This document shows, piece by piece, positions 9,661-21,163 of a DNA stretch of 64,000 bases (position 1 is the stretch's first letter; every line of letters begins with the position of its first letter). Below the pieces are notes generated by a model that worked only from the letters and a program-made list of their open reading frames with translations, was not told the DNA's origin and ran no database searches. A program made the translations under genes and the position numbers. Source of the DNA: Pholiota molesta (taxonomy: Eukaryota; Basidiomycota; Agaricomycetes; Agaricales; Strophariaceae); the NCBI GenBank assembly GCA_014925825.1, contig JACGCK010000008.1:248001-312000 (forward strand). Reading direction: 5' to 3'.

Positions 9661-11160
9661 ATGGACATGCGGGGTTTGCCGAGTGATGATGCTTGCACTG
9701 GCAAGATGACTGCATCTTCATTGTCCTTGCTGGATCTCCCTACAGAACTGCTGATCGAGATTTTCTCGCAGAGCAACAGCCCATATCTTACCATTGTCTG
9801 CTGTGATATTCGCGACATTATATACTCAACACCCTCCTTCTGGTCACATATTTATATCGGAGAAAAACAATACACACCAGAGGCAATTTCATTTCTTGGT
9901 ACACACCTTGAACGAGGGGTGACACGTCCCTTGGATGTCGTTATACGAGATGTGGAACCAACGTATAACCCAAAATTAGAGATATGGCTCAAATTATCCA
10001 CTCATAGGGACCGCATTCGCACTCTTGACATAGGTACGGACACAGTGAAACTATCAGGAACAATTCTGCATACAATCCTCCTGACCCCACCTGTACCTCC
10101 AACACTACCATCCCTTCGAAAACTGGATATTCGACACGATGAGGACTTGGTCGTCCCATTCAATCGCGATCCAATCTGCCCGGAACTCCTCCTCCACCTT
10201 ATGCCGAGCCTCTTCCCTGCGCTGACAACTCTCGTTCTTCCCCTTCTGGCCCCATGCATTCCATATCTTGATTTTCCGATACCCTCTTTGAAAACTCTGG
10301 TGCTTGATGGATCGATGTCCTGGCTATGTGACTACCCAACTCTCTACCAAATCATCCAACTGCTTGCTCAAACCCCCCAGTTGGAGACGTTTTGGTGCAA
10401 GGAACACCGCCTTCATACACACCAGAACCCTTTGAACTATAGCACACTCCCCCCTGACCTCTTTGGCTCCCTCCCCGTAAATTTGCCGGTCCTCCTGTCT
10501 AAACTCACCAAACTGGCTGTTGTTGTGCCAGGCATTGGTATAGATCTGTTAAGTGCAATCGAGGCCCCTGCACTGCAGGATCTCCACCTGGACGGAACTA
10601 GGGCCGATGAAGAGGATGATTACGGAGTGGCGTGGCTGGACTACTTCCCTGAGCAGCTACACAGTGGGCTGCAGATCACCTCATCACGCTCGCCCGCGCT
10701 TCGTCGTCTTTCCCTCCTGGGCGCCTATCTCCCGCGACACACATGGGAGTGGCTCTTGGGGTGCGGGGAAGTACACGATGTACCGTTCCCTCTTCTAGAA
10801 GTCGTCGTGGTGCGCGAGATGGAAGCGGTGAAGTGCCAAGTGACCAACACTGTCGACGATGCACTCATAGAGTTGTATGCGCAGCAGGGTCACTTGGTTC
10901 TCCGACGATTTGCTTACCTAGCCTCCGAGCCACATTTGCGAGGGGCTGCACTCTACCAACTCATAAATGGTATTATGCGCAAGCAGGTTGAAGATCAAAT
11001 ATTCGAGCTTGAGCTGGATGGTATTTTCGGCATCGATACGAATGAGGGACTCGACAGCCCCCTTCCGAAAGGTGTGATTCTTCACGAAGAACCACCCCAG
11101 AGAAAGACTTGGTGGACTTTGGGAAAAGACATAGACGCGACCGAAGGCGATTCTTATTGA
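9661..11160 (+). CDS. F-box protein, tandem copy 2
   Basis: A single-exon gene of 499 residues, collinear with its upstream paralogue over the whole length (IGEKQYTPEA, DTVKLSGTIL, LETFWCKEHR and SPALRRLSL shared). The F-box reads LLDLPTELLIEIFSQS. The ORF starts at 9661, 33 bp after the previous stop. The Met at 9706 matches the paralogue's start better, which would leave a 78-bp gap. Either is very short for an independent promoter plus terminator, so a shared transcript is possible. Divergence between copies is moderate and both frames are open, which suggests selection on both. Confidence 0.85.
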   Translation: MDMRGLPSDDACTGKMTASSLSLLDLPTELLIEIFSQSNSPYLTIVCCDIRDIIYSTPSFWSHIYIGEKQYTPEAISFLGTHLERGVTRPLDVVIRDVEPTYNPKLEIWLKLSTHRDRIRTLDIGTDTVKLSGTILHTILLTPPVPPTLPSLRKLDIRHDEDLVVPFNRDPICPELLLHLMPSLFPALTTLVLPLLAPCIPYLDFPIPSLKTLVLDGSMSWLCDYPTLYQIIQLLAQTPQLETFWCKEHRLHTHQNPLNYSTLPPDLFGSLPVNLPVLLSKLTKLAVVVPGIGIDLLSAIEAPALQDLHLDGTRADEEDDYGVAWLDYFPEQLHSGLQITSSRSPALRRLSLLGAYLPRHTWEWLLGCGEVHDVPFPLLEVVVVREMEAVKCQVTNTVDDALIELYAQQGHLVLRRFAYLASEPHLRGAALYQLINGIMRKQVEDQIFELELDGIFGIDTNEGLDSPLPKGVILHEEPPQRKTWWTLGKDIDATEGDSY

Positions 11161-11463
11161 TGGGCTCTCTTTCACTGATCATAACGTAGTGCTACACGTA
11201 TCACTCGACTATGACACAGCTGTAGAAGTAGAAACTAGAACTGGATAATATTGTCGAAAATGTGGATAATGACAATCAATTTTACTTGCTTTAATCCTAC
11301 TGAAACGCTATCAACTCACTAGCTTACTTATGAATTCCTTCAAAAATATAGCATTGTGATATCAACGAAGACGGAGTCCCGGATTTTGAAGCGGTATTAA
11401 GTACATGAGGTATAAAAAGGAAAGTGTACATAGGAATGATATGGATGCTGTGGGTATGAGTAA
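11161..11463. other. convergent intergenic region, nothing seen
   Basis: AT-rich sequence between the F-box copy 2 stop and the phosphate-transporter stop. No repeat or coding signal is visible. Confidence 0.5.
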
Positions 11464-13604
11464 TTAAGCGTCGGTGATAACAGCCGTCTTGTTGCCTGCT
11501 TCTGGTTTTAAAACAATTGGATCAGATGTAGTTGTGCCGCAATAGTGGAGGCGACTGACCTTTCACGAAGCCATCTTGATTTTCGTTCGACAGGTCTTCA
11601 AGCGTCCTGCCCTTTGTCTCAGGAAGGAGCATCGTCGAAAAGATACCAGTCAACATGAAGAAGGCAAAGATTTCCAAACTGTGAATTTTTGTAGTGAGCA
11701 TAAGACCGCGATATAAATGGTCCAAAGCGACTTACATGTGCTTGACCCATTTGTTAGTACCACCGATATCCTTGAGCTGACTGAAGCCGACTTGGGCAAC
11801 AATTGCGCCAAGCTTGCCACTTGCAGCAGAGATACCGTGAGCTGTAGAACGATAGCGAGTAGGGAAAATTTCTCCCGGGATGACGAAGGTAGTGGTGTTG
11901 GGGCCGAAATTTTGGAAGAAGTCAGCCAGGCAGTATAAGAACACAAAGGCTTTGGTAGCAGACGGGGTCGCGGTTAATTTGTCGTATCCGAAGCCTGTCA
12001 ATAAATAAGTTAGAACTGAAGATGACGTTGCAGCTGTGCCGGGACTCACCCAGGATGATGAAGAGGATCGTGAGTACGGTGAAACCCATGAGTTGGATAG
12101 GCTTGCGGCCCCACTTGTCGATGAGGAGGAAGCTGGCCCAGTATCCCGGGATCAAACCAGCGGCGGAAAGAATCAAATTTCCAATGCAAATGTTGTTCAA
12201 GTTATCGTATACAGCACGAGCACCTTTGCTCTTAGCGCCACCGAAACCGATAGCCGTCAAAATGATACCCGAGTTCAGACCAAGACCGTAGAAAGCAATC
12301 TACAAAACTCGAGATTAGTTTATGTGCATCCACATCGTGAATAAAACATACGTCGAGAGCGAACCAACTGTAAGCAGTACCGAAAAGAATCTTGAAGTTC
12401 TCGAGCTTTCCGAAGTGTTCCTTGAAATCCGCCCAGCTGGCCTTGGGGGCTTCGATGCGTTGGACAAAGGCATCATCGTCGACGTTGTTCTTCCTTCCGG
12501 AAACGACGGCCTGGATATCAGTGGCAGCCTGATCGATGTTGCGCTCAATGTCCATGGTGAAACGGGGTGTCTCAGGAATGGTCAATCGGAAATACAAGGC
12601 AATGACTCCGGGAACAGCGCCGAGACCGATAAGGAGACGCCACATGAAATCTACCGAGCGCAACTGCTGAACATCAGGCTCGGCGAGAATGGCGGACTTG
12701 TAAGCAGCAGTGACGATGAAGCCAACCAGAGCGGCAGCTTAAAGTGTATTCGAGTTTAGTTTCAAAAATGTCAATTCAATTAACTATGTACTCACTGAAG
12801 TTTCCCCAACCCTGGTTGGCGAAGACAGCAGTCATCATACGACCTCGAATCTTGGTAGAGGCGAACTCTGAAGAAATGACGGCGCTCAAAGGATAATCTC
12901 CTCCAATGCCGACCCCCATCTATCGTGAAAGGTGTAAGGCGGAGCATGTCAATTGAGAAACGATACTCACAATGAAGCGCCATACGACCAAGACACCAAT
13001 GATGTGGATGGCAGGGGCACTTCCAGAAAGGGCTTGCGCGAAAGTAGCGATAATGATGATCATCAGCTCAACCCCATCTGAAGGATGTTCAGTTAAATAT
13101 GAGAGCTTGAAGGACAGGCAAACTTACACATCTTCTTGCGTCCGAGCCGATCCGCCAGATAACCGAAGAGCAATTGGCCAACTAATGTACCGACTGGAGT
13201 AGCAACCTTGACACCAAGATCTTGTCGCTTGTTGAGGGCTCTGAGAGGTTTTCCTGTTCCGTATACGTAGCCAAGCATCGTAGAAGCGATGTTGATTGCA
13301 AAGATGTCGTAGCTGGAAATTTTTTTGAGGCCCAAAACTCAACTGAGATAATCTAAAACAACTTACGCATCGGTGAAGAAACCAACACCAGCTACAACGC
13401 AGACTTTGGCGTGGAACCAACTAGAAAACGAAATGAGCAAAGAAGAAAAAATAGTCGCACTGTAGAGAAAACTGACGAAAATTTGGCGTTATCGACCTCC
13501 GCCAGTGCAGCGCGACGACGCTCATCTAGCACATAGCCAGAGTTGGCAGGAATAACCTTCTCATGTGAGTCGCGGTCGGAGCCCTTCTCTTGGTAGCTGG
13601 CCAT
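11464..13604 (-). CDS. PHO84: PHO84-type inorganic phosphate:H+ symporter (MFS)
   Basis: About eight exons, start at 13604 ([17 protein letters not shown]). The N-terminal transmembrane segment reads [20 protein letters not shown]. It is followed by the MFS loop [12 protein letters not shown] and the family signature [21 protein letters not shown] large cytoplasmic loop follows, then [34 protein letters not shown], and the C-terminal [12 protein letters not shown]. This is the PHS family of plasma-membrane, high-affinity phosphate/proton symporters. The last exon ([13 protein letters not shown]) follows an intron that begins at GTCAGT. The 1-kb upstream region has a CCAAT element (13735) and a TATA-like stretch (about 13796), but no CACGTG Pho4-type site that I can see. 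Confidence 0.93.
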
Positions 13605-14613
13605 TTTGTCAAGGTAAGACGACAGAGGGAAGGAAGCGAGCTTGACAAGCGGAAAACCATGATCTGGGTGTTTATAAGAGAATGGTGATAAGAGGAGTTG
13701 ACAAGGATAGAAACAGCAACGTTCGTGGTAAGCAGCCAATCAGAGCCCGTACAAACACATGTGGGTGGCTGCTCCTTTCTTGGCGCCTGTAGTGTTATAA
13801 ATAGAATTGTGTGCCACTTGCGCTCGTGTGAGCCCTAGATCTCCGAAGTCAGGAACATCCGCCAGCATCCGCCCCTCCAGAATTACTTCTGAAGAGGGAG
13901 GCAGGCCGACTTAATTTTAAACCCAAGGATTAATAAAAGATGCTGGTCGTGTGCCACGATAAAGTCTGATAAAGTGCCTAGCCAAAAGCTTGACTCCGAA
14001 CTCAACAAGCATATTCAATAGTCTTATCTTCTGCCGCAAGTGTTCCGTTTTGGAGGCCTGTAAGTTTCTCTTATTCTCGTTCTGCGGAAAAGTTTAGATG
14101 GACCGCACCTGACGACCGCACTCGATTTGGCTACCAAAGTGTAAAATGTAGGCCGTGTGCCCTTGCTTTAGAGCTATAACGATCCAATGCGTATCCTTGT
14201 TCCCTCTTCATCGAGCTGAACATTGCGTGTAATAAAAAATTCATCAGCCTACTCTAGATGGACTCCAAAAACGTTTGAATGCAATCAGTTATTCAGAAAT
14301 ATCAGGATCTGCCAAGCGGATCGTTGAAGCAAGCTATGTAGTTTGCGTATAACGGAACGATGTTCAACCCGTAACACTCAAGAACGTTTGTCGCAGTTCA
14401 TCGCAACGGAAAGGATACATTTGAAAATTAAGAGGAGTGCCTGGAAGAAAACAGGACTGTGCGGCGGGTCCCTCATACTTACTAATTACGTAACATATTT
14501 CCACATTGTAGCCGCTTCAGTCAACGACGGTGGGATTGCAGTCCCCATCTCCACCACGGCGCATAACCTCGCCTTGGAATCCTACTGACGGACGTGCTGC
14601 AACACCCTGGGGA
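13605..14613. promoter_or_regulatory. divergent promoter region between PHO84 and LYR gene
   Basis: About 1 kb between two divergent starts. For the minus gene there is a CCAATC at 13735 and a TATAAATA-like stretch around 13796. CACATGTG at 13756-13763 is an E-box-like palindrome, not the canonical phosphate-response CACGTG. Short ORFs near 14343-14588 show no family resemblance. Confidence 0.35.
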
Positions 14614-15067
14614 ATGGCCAGTAATTCAACACGTCTACGCGCATTGGCGCTCTACAAAGAACTACACAGACTCGGGCGTGACTATCCAGATCCCTCGTGT
14701 GTGATATCTTACTAGCCCCTTACTGGCCTTGAGATCCGTGTCGTTGACTTAATCCGACACCCACTCTCAGGTACGACTTTCATGGCAGAATGCGAACGCT
14801 GTTCGAAAGTGAGCTAGACTCATTTTGATCTTTCGAAGGCCCTCTAAGTTATGCCAATGTCATAGAGAATCGGAACCTCGCTGACAAGGATGAAATTGAG
14901 AATGCCCTGAAATTGGGCGAATATATCAAGAAAGGTGCCACTGTTCATTCGCGAACCTACAATAAATCTAATCATAACCATCTTTAGAAACACTCGCATT
15001 ATATTCTTTGCGGAAATACCGCCACTTGAAACGAATGTACCCTAACTCAGCGTCAGACCCTTCGTAG
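14614..15067 (+). CDS. small LYR-motif protein, ETFRF1/LYRM5-like
   Basis: Four exons can be laid out: 14614-14698, 14771-14808, 14866-14934 and 14988-15067. The protein has about 90 residues: LRALALYKELHRLGRDYP, YDFHGRMRTLFE, DEIENALKLGEYIKKE, then LALYSLRKYRHLKRMYPN. The L-Y-K/R start, the GRDYP and the ALYxLRKYR end match ETFRF1 (LYRM5), a small mitochondrial-matrix LYR protein that removes flavin from electron-transfer flavoprotein. The spliced length of 272 is one base short of a codon multiple, and the phase slips between exons 1 and 2. So a base is missing or the first splice site differs. No single long ORF covers this gene. Confidence 0.75.
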
Positions 15068-15443
15068 GACATACAGTGCCCTCTTGTCGCTAATGAGAAG
15101 ACACGTTCGATGCGCAAGTGCAAGTCCACATGCACATCACAGAGTGGAATCGATGGCGACTACACAGCACAATCAAATTCCTCGGCTAGTTTCATGTACA
15201 TCACCATCTTTCCTACTTAGCGGTGCCCATCCATGGCCGATGCGGACAGTCATATACTATTTAAATACGTACTACATCCTTATCTACAAATAAGCATTGT
15301 ACTACCCGTATTCTTAGATCCTATAACGTACGTACTTGCCCACATTTTGATTGACAAAGGTCTCGGCGAACAAAACACAGATATTGATATCATGGTTGCA
15401 AAGTACGAATGTACAAATCGAGAGTATAGGCCACCGCATCCTT
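15068..15443. other. convergent intergenic region, nothing seen
   Basis: Between the LYR gene stop and the CorA-like stop. Short ORFs only, with no recognisable motif; probably 3' UTRs. Confidence 0.4.
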
Positions 15444-17766
15444 TCAGACGACACCCTCGTTCATATTCTTGTCTCGTTTTTTCAGTCGCTTCACCATTCG
15501 CTTGGTCATTTGTTGTGAATAATGGATAGGCCAGCTGAGTTGATACAGCAGGGGTTTCTCGTTCTCTTGCGAAACCTGCCAGCGGAGTCCTACCATAATC
15601 CAAATTGTGATTGCAGTCAGAGGAGCAGCCACCGCAAGATATTGACCCAGCGTGGCATGCGACCCATCCTGAAATATCGTGACATTCATTCCAAAGAGGG
15701 ACTGTAAAAGATTCGGTGAACACATCTCTGATAACGTCCAAATAAATGCTTACCGCAGCGAACGAAGCGGGTAAGAATGCCATCGTCATGTAGGATATTT
15801 GTTTCATAGCTTTCGATAAGATTCAATGAAGGTTTTTCATGCTGCGTGATTCATCAGCGGCGCACCTGTACCATCGCGAAGAGAAGCTTCCGAAGCCTTT
15901 GGGTATGTCTGCTATCCTCAAAATTAACACTGGCAAATGCCTAAAAAGATGCGCAGTACATATATCAGACTTCGTGGTTTTCATGTGATGGCAATACCAC
16001 TTACAAGGTTTATCATGTTCTCGATTCTCATCTCCTGCATCCCGCGGAACATCTCAAGCCGATCTATCTCTGAGATGAGTGTATCACACTCGCGGTCCAT
16101 GATTTTCGTGCACTCGTCCAAATCAGGATGATCCTCCATGGCGGGGTTTGACGTGGTTCGCACGAAGAGAACAGTCTTGCGGAAGCTCTGCAATAACGAT
16201 GCATAATGGAGGAGGAAGCCCGTATACTGTGTAGCTCACGGGTGAGATGGATGTCATTTGCTACCAAAACGCGGGATTCCTAACGTGGCCAGATTCATTT
16301 CATCAGTCATATAAATTTAAACTCGAAGTGTGATAGTGACAAAAGATGTCGATGACTGACCAACCAACAAATATGCACATATAGGTTTTCCAGCGCCTCA
16401 TCCCACGCATACATTGCATACCACAGCATACACAGCAGTATCATGGTGGGGTCATCAGAACGCCGAAACAAGGACTGCCAATATACACTCGTCCCTGCAT
16501 GGCCAACTCGCGTACGAAGATACACAGCACTTGTGCTCTTCCATTCTTTGGTTGGATGGTATGAGATGATAGTGCTCCCATTTTTATCGCGGATCATATG
16601 GAAGGCCAGCAAGTCAAGGAGCAGGATCCGGTCATCTATCAAACAACGACCATTGTAAGAATAGATCTATTTACGAGGGGAAAAAGACCTGACTCACTGG
16701 ATCTCAGAACAACGGGGGCTTGAGGATCAATTGTTGCTGTCCCAGCCCGGGTTAACAGTTGCGTAAAGAATTGGGCCCCAGTAGATGGTGTATTTGGCGC
16801 TGTCATTGGATTTGGCATTGCTCTTAGAAAAGTGAGGGTTATGGTGATATCTGATATTAAGTGTCAGATCATGGAAACTACTTCGGCTTCAAGATCAACA
16901 CAATACGAACGATCTCCTTGATTCTGCAGCATTCCTTCTTGGTAGCGTGATGGAATCCAATTCAAGGATGATGAAAAGAAGAAAGGTTCAATGTTATACC
17001 TATTGAACGGGCGTCGCGGTGAATGGAGATTTCAAGAAGCTTCGCGGCAGACTGACATTGTCCCTAATATTTGTAGTGCCGTGCCAGAGAGGTTCTCCAC
17101 GAATAGTACCTTGACACGGTTCGGCTTCGTTCGCTCTTGCTAAAATGATAGTGTGAAGTTTGTACTGTGTTCCTTCTATATCAAGACCACTCTCACCTTC
17201 ATTGTTTGCCAAAAATCATTCGAATTATCCTCTCCGACAATGTATTGTCCTGGCTCTGAGAAATCTCCACACTTGTCAACGTCAATGTAATGAACGACGC
17301 AGTCTGGGTCGGTTTTTTCCTTCTTCTTATCCATAAGCTTGGTCATTCCACTGCGCAGAAGCCGGGAGCCCTGCCAGTTGGGAAACAACTGCGTAGGATA
17401 TCTCCTCCACGAGTCCGAAGGATCATCTGCTTGATGATCTTCGTCGGTAGTAGACTGCTTATTTGAGTCTGGAATAAACAAGTGGGAATCGTGCAAGTCT
17501 TCTACCATATCGGCCCATGGCCAAGGGCCAGAAGGCCCAGCATGTCGATAAGATGCAAGTGGAATTCTTGGAGGCAGAGTTCTGGGGTTGGTGGAAATTT
17601 CAGGCAGGAAGACAGAGAAAGACATGGTAGGTGCGATGTTGAAAATTCGATGGAAAGAACCGTTTTCGTGATTATATAACCACAATGCACAGTCTTCTTG
17701 TTCGGCGAATTGAAACATGGAGCCACGATGGATACCAATGCCCCAAATGCCGATTATATTTGACAT
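15444..17766 (-). CDS. fungal CorA-like Mg2+ transporter family protein
   Basis: A multi-exon gene starting at 17766 (MSNIIGIWGIGIHRGS). The long soluble N-terminal part carries the fungal-family signature VKVLFVENLSGTALQILGT, followed after a 61-bp intron by YNIEPFFFSSSLNWIPSRYQ. A helical region (RTTSNPAMEDHPDLDECTK, EIDRLEMFRGMQEMRIENM) precedes two C-terminal membrane segments: MTMAFLPASFAA-SLFGMNV, which holds the GMN selectivity motif of CorA channels, and LAVAAPLTAITIWIMVGL. Members sit in membranes and are predicted divalent-cation channels. In these large fungal families true Mg2+ transport has rarely been shown. An apparent frame change at 16995-17005 is resolved by the intron, so the gene is intact. 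Confidence 0.9.
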
Positions 17767-18553
17767 CCGACGAGATAGTTATCCTCCAGGCTATGTTTAG
17801 AAGTAGGTCATAGTTCATTGTCCTACCGTCAAGAAGAGAGTGCTTAATCGTAGGGAGAAATTCATGTTGGAAGAAATAGTATCACAGCGGAGTCAGGCTC
17901 TGTCTGTTTGCTGTCGGTATAGGCGACATCCATAAGTGCCTTCCAAGTCCATATGGGACTTTGATTGCATACCAGCAGCGCCTAATGTTTCATAAGTCGA
18001 TGAGCCGGAGAATAGAAAACCGATGGAGCTTTGGCGCAGTTGCAAGTTGCAAAGAAGTGATATTTGTCCGAACTCCACGAAGCGGGTCGGTGTTGCATCG
18101 GTGGCGATTTCTGATGCGAAACACAGCCTAAGAGGGGTCCAGTCCAGAATTGCTATTGGGTCATCGCGCGAGCAGTGCGCATAGTTTCGTGCCTTAGTGG
18201 TACCGCCAAAATACTGCCTGAGCCCGAAGACAAGTGGAGAGTGAATTGCTAGTGAAGCGCTTAGCTATAGTAGTACATACTAGCTATGATGAAGGCTTGT
18301 GATCATAAGTGATCAGTAGTTGACTGTACTTATGACGAGTCAAATTCAAAGTTGAAAGAGGTTAAATGATTTGTCAGCATCCACTGACTCAAACTCATAT
18401 CAACAAGCGAAACCGCTGGAGATTTGATAACGCCAGTCCATCGATCCATCTACTACTTACCTTTGCGGCGCTTTCAGACGCTACCACATAACTGCAGCGT
18501 TTGTTCCAGACATTCGTTGCGTCTGACATACCAAGACCCTCAACTCATAAAAT
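17767..18553. promoter_or_regulatory. divergent promoter region between CorA-like gene and eIF1A
   Basis: 787 bp between divergent starts. It includes small inverted repeats around 18260-18340 (TAGCTATAGTA..TACTAGCTA and GATCATAAGTGATC). There is no clear TATA box at the eIF1A side; transcription of that gene probably starts in the pyrimidine-rich stretch near 18470-18540. Confidence 0.35.
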
Positions 18554-19209
18554 ATGCCTAAGGTATGACTTCTGTTGCCTAAAGCTAAGCTCGTAGACTG
18601 ACAGAATATCCCTAGAACAAGGGAAAGGTTTGTCAACGATACTACGAAGATGACAATCCATTCTGACTTCATGAACCGCAGGGTGGTAAAAACAGGAGAC
18701 GTGGAAAGAATGAGAACGATGATGACAAGCGCGAGCTTGTCTTCCGTGAAGATGGTCAGGAATACGCCCAAGTAATCAAAATGCTCGGAAACGGACGTCT
18801 CGAAGCCCAATGTTTCGATGGAGAGAAACGGTTAGCTCATATTCGAGGGAAAATGAGGAAGAAGGTATTGTCTTTTCTTTGACTGAAGTAGTCGATTGAA
18901 CTCATCCACATTGTGTCTCTCAGGTCTGGATTAACCAGGGAGACATTGTGCTGCTTTCCCTGCGAGATTTCCAAGACGACAAGGCCGATGTCATCGTCAA
19001 ATACACCGCTGATGAGGCACGCAATCGTACGTGTCATCTTTCAATATCCTTCGTCCTTAGGCTAAAATGAAATACTCTTTTCAGTGAAAGCTTACGGAGA
19101 ACTACCCGAAAATGCCAAAATCAATGAGACAGATACTTTCGGCGAGGAGGACGGAGAATGCACGTTTGAGTTCGGAGATGAGGGCGAGGTCGATATCGAC
19201 GACATTTAA
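18554..19209 (+). CDS. TIF11: translation initiation factor eIF1A
   Basis: Five exons (18554-18562, 18616-18627, 18682-18864, 18924-19026, 19085-19209) total 432 bases: 143 residues and a stop, the usual eIF1A length. The protein begins [16 protein letters not shown], continues with the OB fold ([52 protein letters not shown]) and ends in the acidic tail [12 protein letters not shown]. eIF1A binds the 40S A site and helps scanning and start-codon selection. Exons 1 and 2 are only 9 and 12 bases, and both are needed to restore the invariant basic N-terminus, so the small exons are well supported. Confidence 0.97.
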
Positions 19210-20146
19210 TGGACGCATAATCCATTCACATCTAGGCGTTGGGCCTTATCATGGTAGTACGAGCATTTTTAACGATTCTTTGATATCATATTCCTCTGTT
19301 GTTTTATTCACCTTGTATTGACTTTCCAATCCTGCTACTAGCCCTGTCCTACGGGAAAGAATCCATGCGATCTTAGAATCCATCATCACTGTTTCCGTGA
19401 AATGTCCCTTCCGTCAACGTGACTCATCATACTAGGTGACTCGTATGGCATCCGTCTCCTAGTGTCCATGATGCCTGATGTGTTCCCCATATTATTTTAC
19501 AACCTGATGCCATTCTCGTGGCACTTAGGACGGAGACGAGGGCAATGAGCCTATTGCAGAAGTCTCGTTTCTACCGTCATCTTCCAACACTCTTACGAAA
19601 CCCAAATAGATGATGAGAGCGCACGAATACCACTATTTGATTCATGGAATGAAATGTTACAATAGTTGTAGCACATACAAAGTACCAGGCTTAATAGCCT
19701 AGATGAGATCGAATGAGCGTCGGTAACATCCCCTATGCCTGTGTCTAAAATTGGCAGTCTGGTTTATGGCCATATCATAACTCTTGCTTGTTTAGGCAAA
19801 ATTTGCCTTGGCTGGTGAACTGAAGAGCTAGGAACTTTTCTTGAGTTGACTGTCATGGAGCAGTGAGGTCAGAGCAGTGTTCATGAGATTAAGCCGAAGA
19901 TATTCATACCTTATGTTACTGACCAAGATAACAGTGGTCTATCTGCACAATCGCTGCTTCTGAATGCTACTGAAGATCAGAGACCGTTGTCATATTTTCC
20001 CTGAGATACTCACTAATACATTCCAATGAAAATCATGGACCTGGTTCCTCGAACTCGAAGAAACGCCAATGAAAAATATGTGACGCCTATCTCTGATACA
20101 TTCGTTGAAATGGCAGATCGCTTTTGAAACAAAATACTCACAATAT
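19210..20146. other. convergent gap, no gene recognised
   Basis: 937 bp between the stops of eIF1A and the ankyrin gene. I looked on both strands for spliceable coding blocks and for tRNA-like boxes and found none convincing. A non-coding RNA cannot be excluded. Confidence 0.35.
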
Positions 20147-20965
20147 TCACGAAGTCATTTTCTTCAATGTTTGCACGTCAGGCACGACCCTCTTTTCGCG
20201 GTGAATGTAATCCACGATATCAGGCGCATTAGACATGACTGCAATCTTCAGCATCCTGGAATCTAAGGAAATTCTGTCTTCAAGCTTTCGCTTCTTTCCT
20301 TTCTCCTTGTGACAATCGGACCTTTCCACCAGCATTTTAACTATCTTCAAATTTTTCTGACGTATCGCAACTTCTACAGCCAGGTTGTTATGACATTTCG
20401 GCGATGCGCGGTGCTCCAAAAGGAATTGGATGAGCGATGTAAACTTTGCGTGCACAGCTCGTGTAAGCGCGTAGCCGTCGTGAGCGTTTGTATTGATAGA
20501 AGGGATGTTTGGATTGTCGTAAAGATATCGCAGCAGGGGAAGGGGATAATCCTTATCACTCCATCCAACTTCTGGCGCATGCAATGACCGGAAAAGCCGA
20601 CGAGGGAGTTGGATGGCTTTCGTATTGCGAGGTAGATCTTTCGTGAGGGTGTGTAGAACTTCAAGGACCCTTTGGTTGCAAGCAGGATATCGAAGCGCCT
20701 TGGAATAGACGTCCGAACCGAAGATGGGTGCGGTACTGCCATTCAAGATGCGTCCCAGTATGTAGTTCGCGCGGAAGAAGCTTGATGCGTTCTTGAAAAC
20801 ATCGTAGAAATAATGAGATACGAGAGGAAGGCTGTCGGATAAAGCAAAAAGTTGCAGTTCATAAAGAAGCTTTAGGTGGATTAGAACATGCCTGATCACA
20901 AAAGTTTGATTTCAATGGCTGACCTCCACAGGTAAATTATGTAGGCCCGCAGCTGTGGAAGCCAT
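20147..20965 (-). CDS. ankyrin-repeat protein with F-box-like N-terminus
   Basis: Two exons. Exon 1 begins at 20965 (MASTAAGLHNLPVE). A roughly 52-bp intron (GTCAGC..AAAG) joins it to LLYELQLFALSDSLP and LVSHYFYDVFKNAS, giving the LPxELL..I..ALSxSLP pattern at the start of an agaricomycete family of ankyrin proteins. After it, helical pairs fit weak ankyrin repeats (DGYALTRAVHAKFTSLIQFL, NLAVEVAIRQKNLKIVKMLV, RMLKIAVMSNAPDIVDYIHR). The body has about 250 residues. Likely a protein-interaction adaptor, with unknown partner. It is divergent from RIT1, with only 198 bp between starts. Confidence 0.75.
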
Positions 20966-21163
20966 CAGTCTAAGGTATCACCAATATAATGTACAGAAGA
21001 AGAGGTTCAGGTAAGATTCTGATATGCGACATAGGAATGTGCTGTAGGTGTCATGGAAGAAAAGTTATCAGAGGAACAGCCAAGGGATTATGATGATGAT
21101 TGCGTTACATAATCACTGACTTCAACTCACTTGCCACTGTCTGATGTCGCACTCACTCTTTTC
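20966..21163. promoter_or_regulatory. short bidirectional promoter (ankyrin gene / RIT1)
   Basis: Only 198 bp separate the two divergent start codons, so both promoters must overlap here. No TATA box or repeated operator is obvious. Confidence 0.4.

Noticed and set aside
16995..17010. Apparent frameshift in the CorA-like gene
   Set aside because: A GTCAGT..AATAG intron of 61 bp joins the conserved blocks in frame, so no break is needed.
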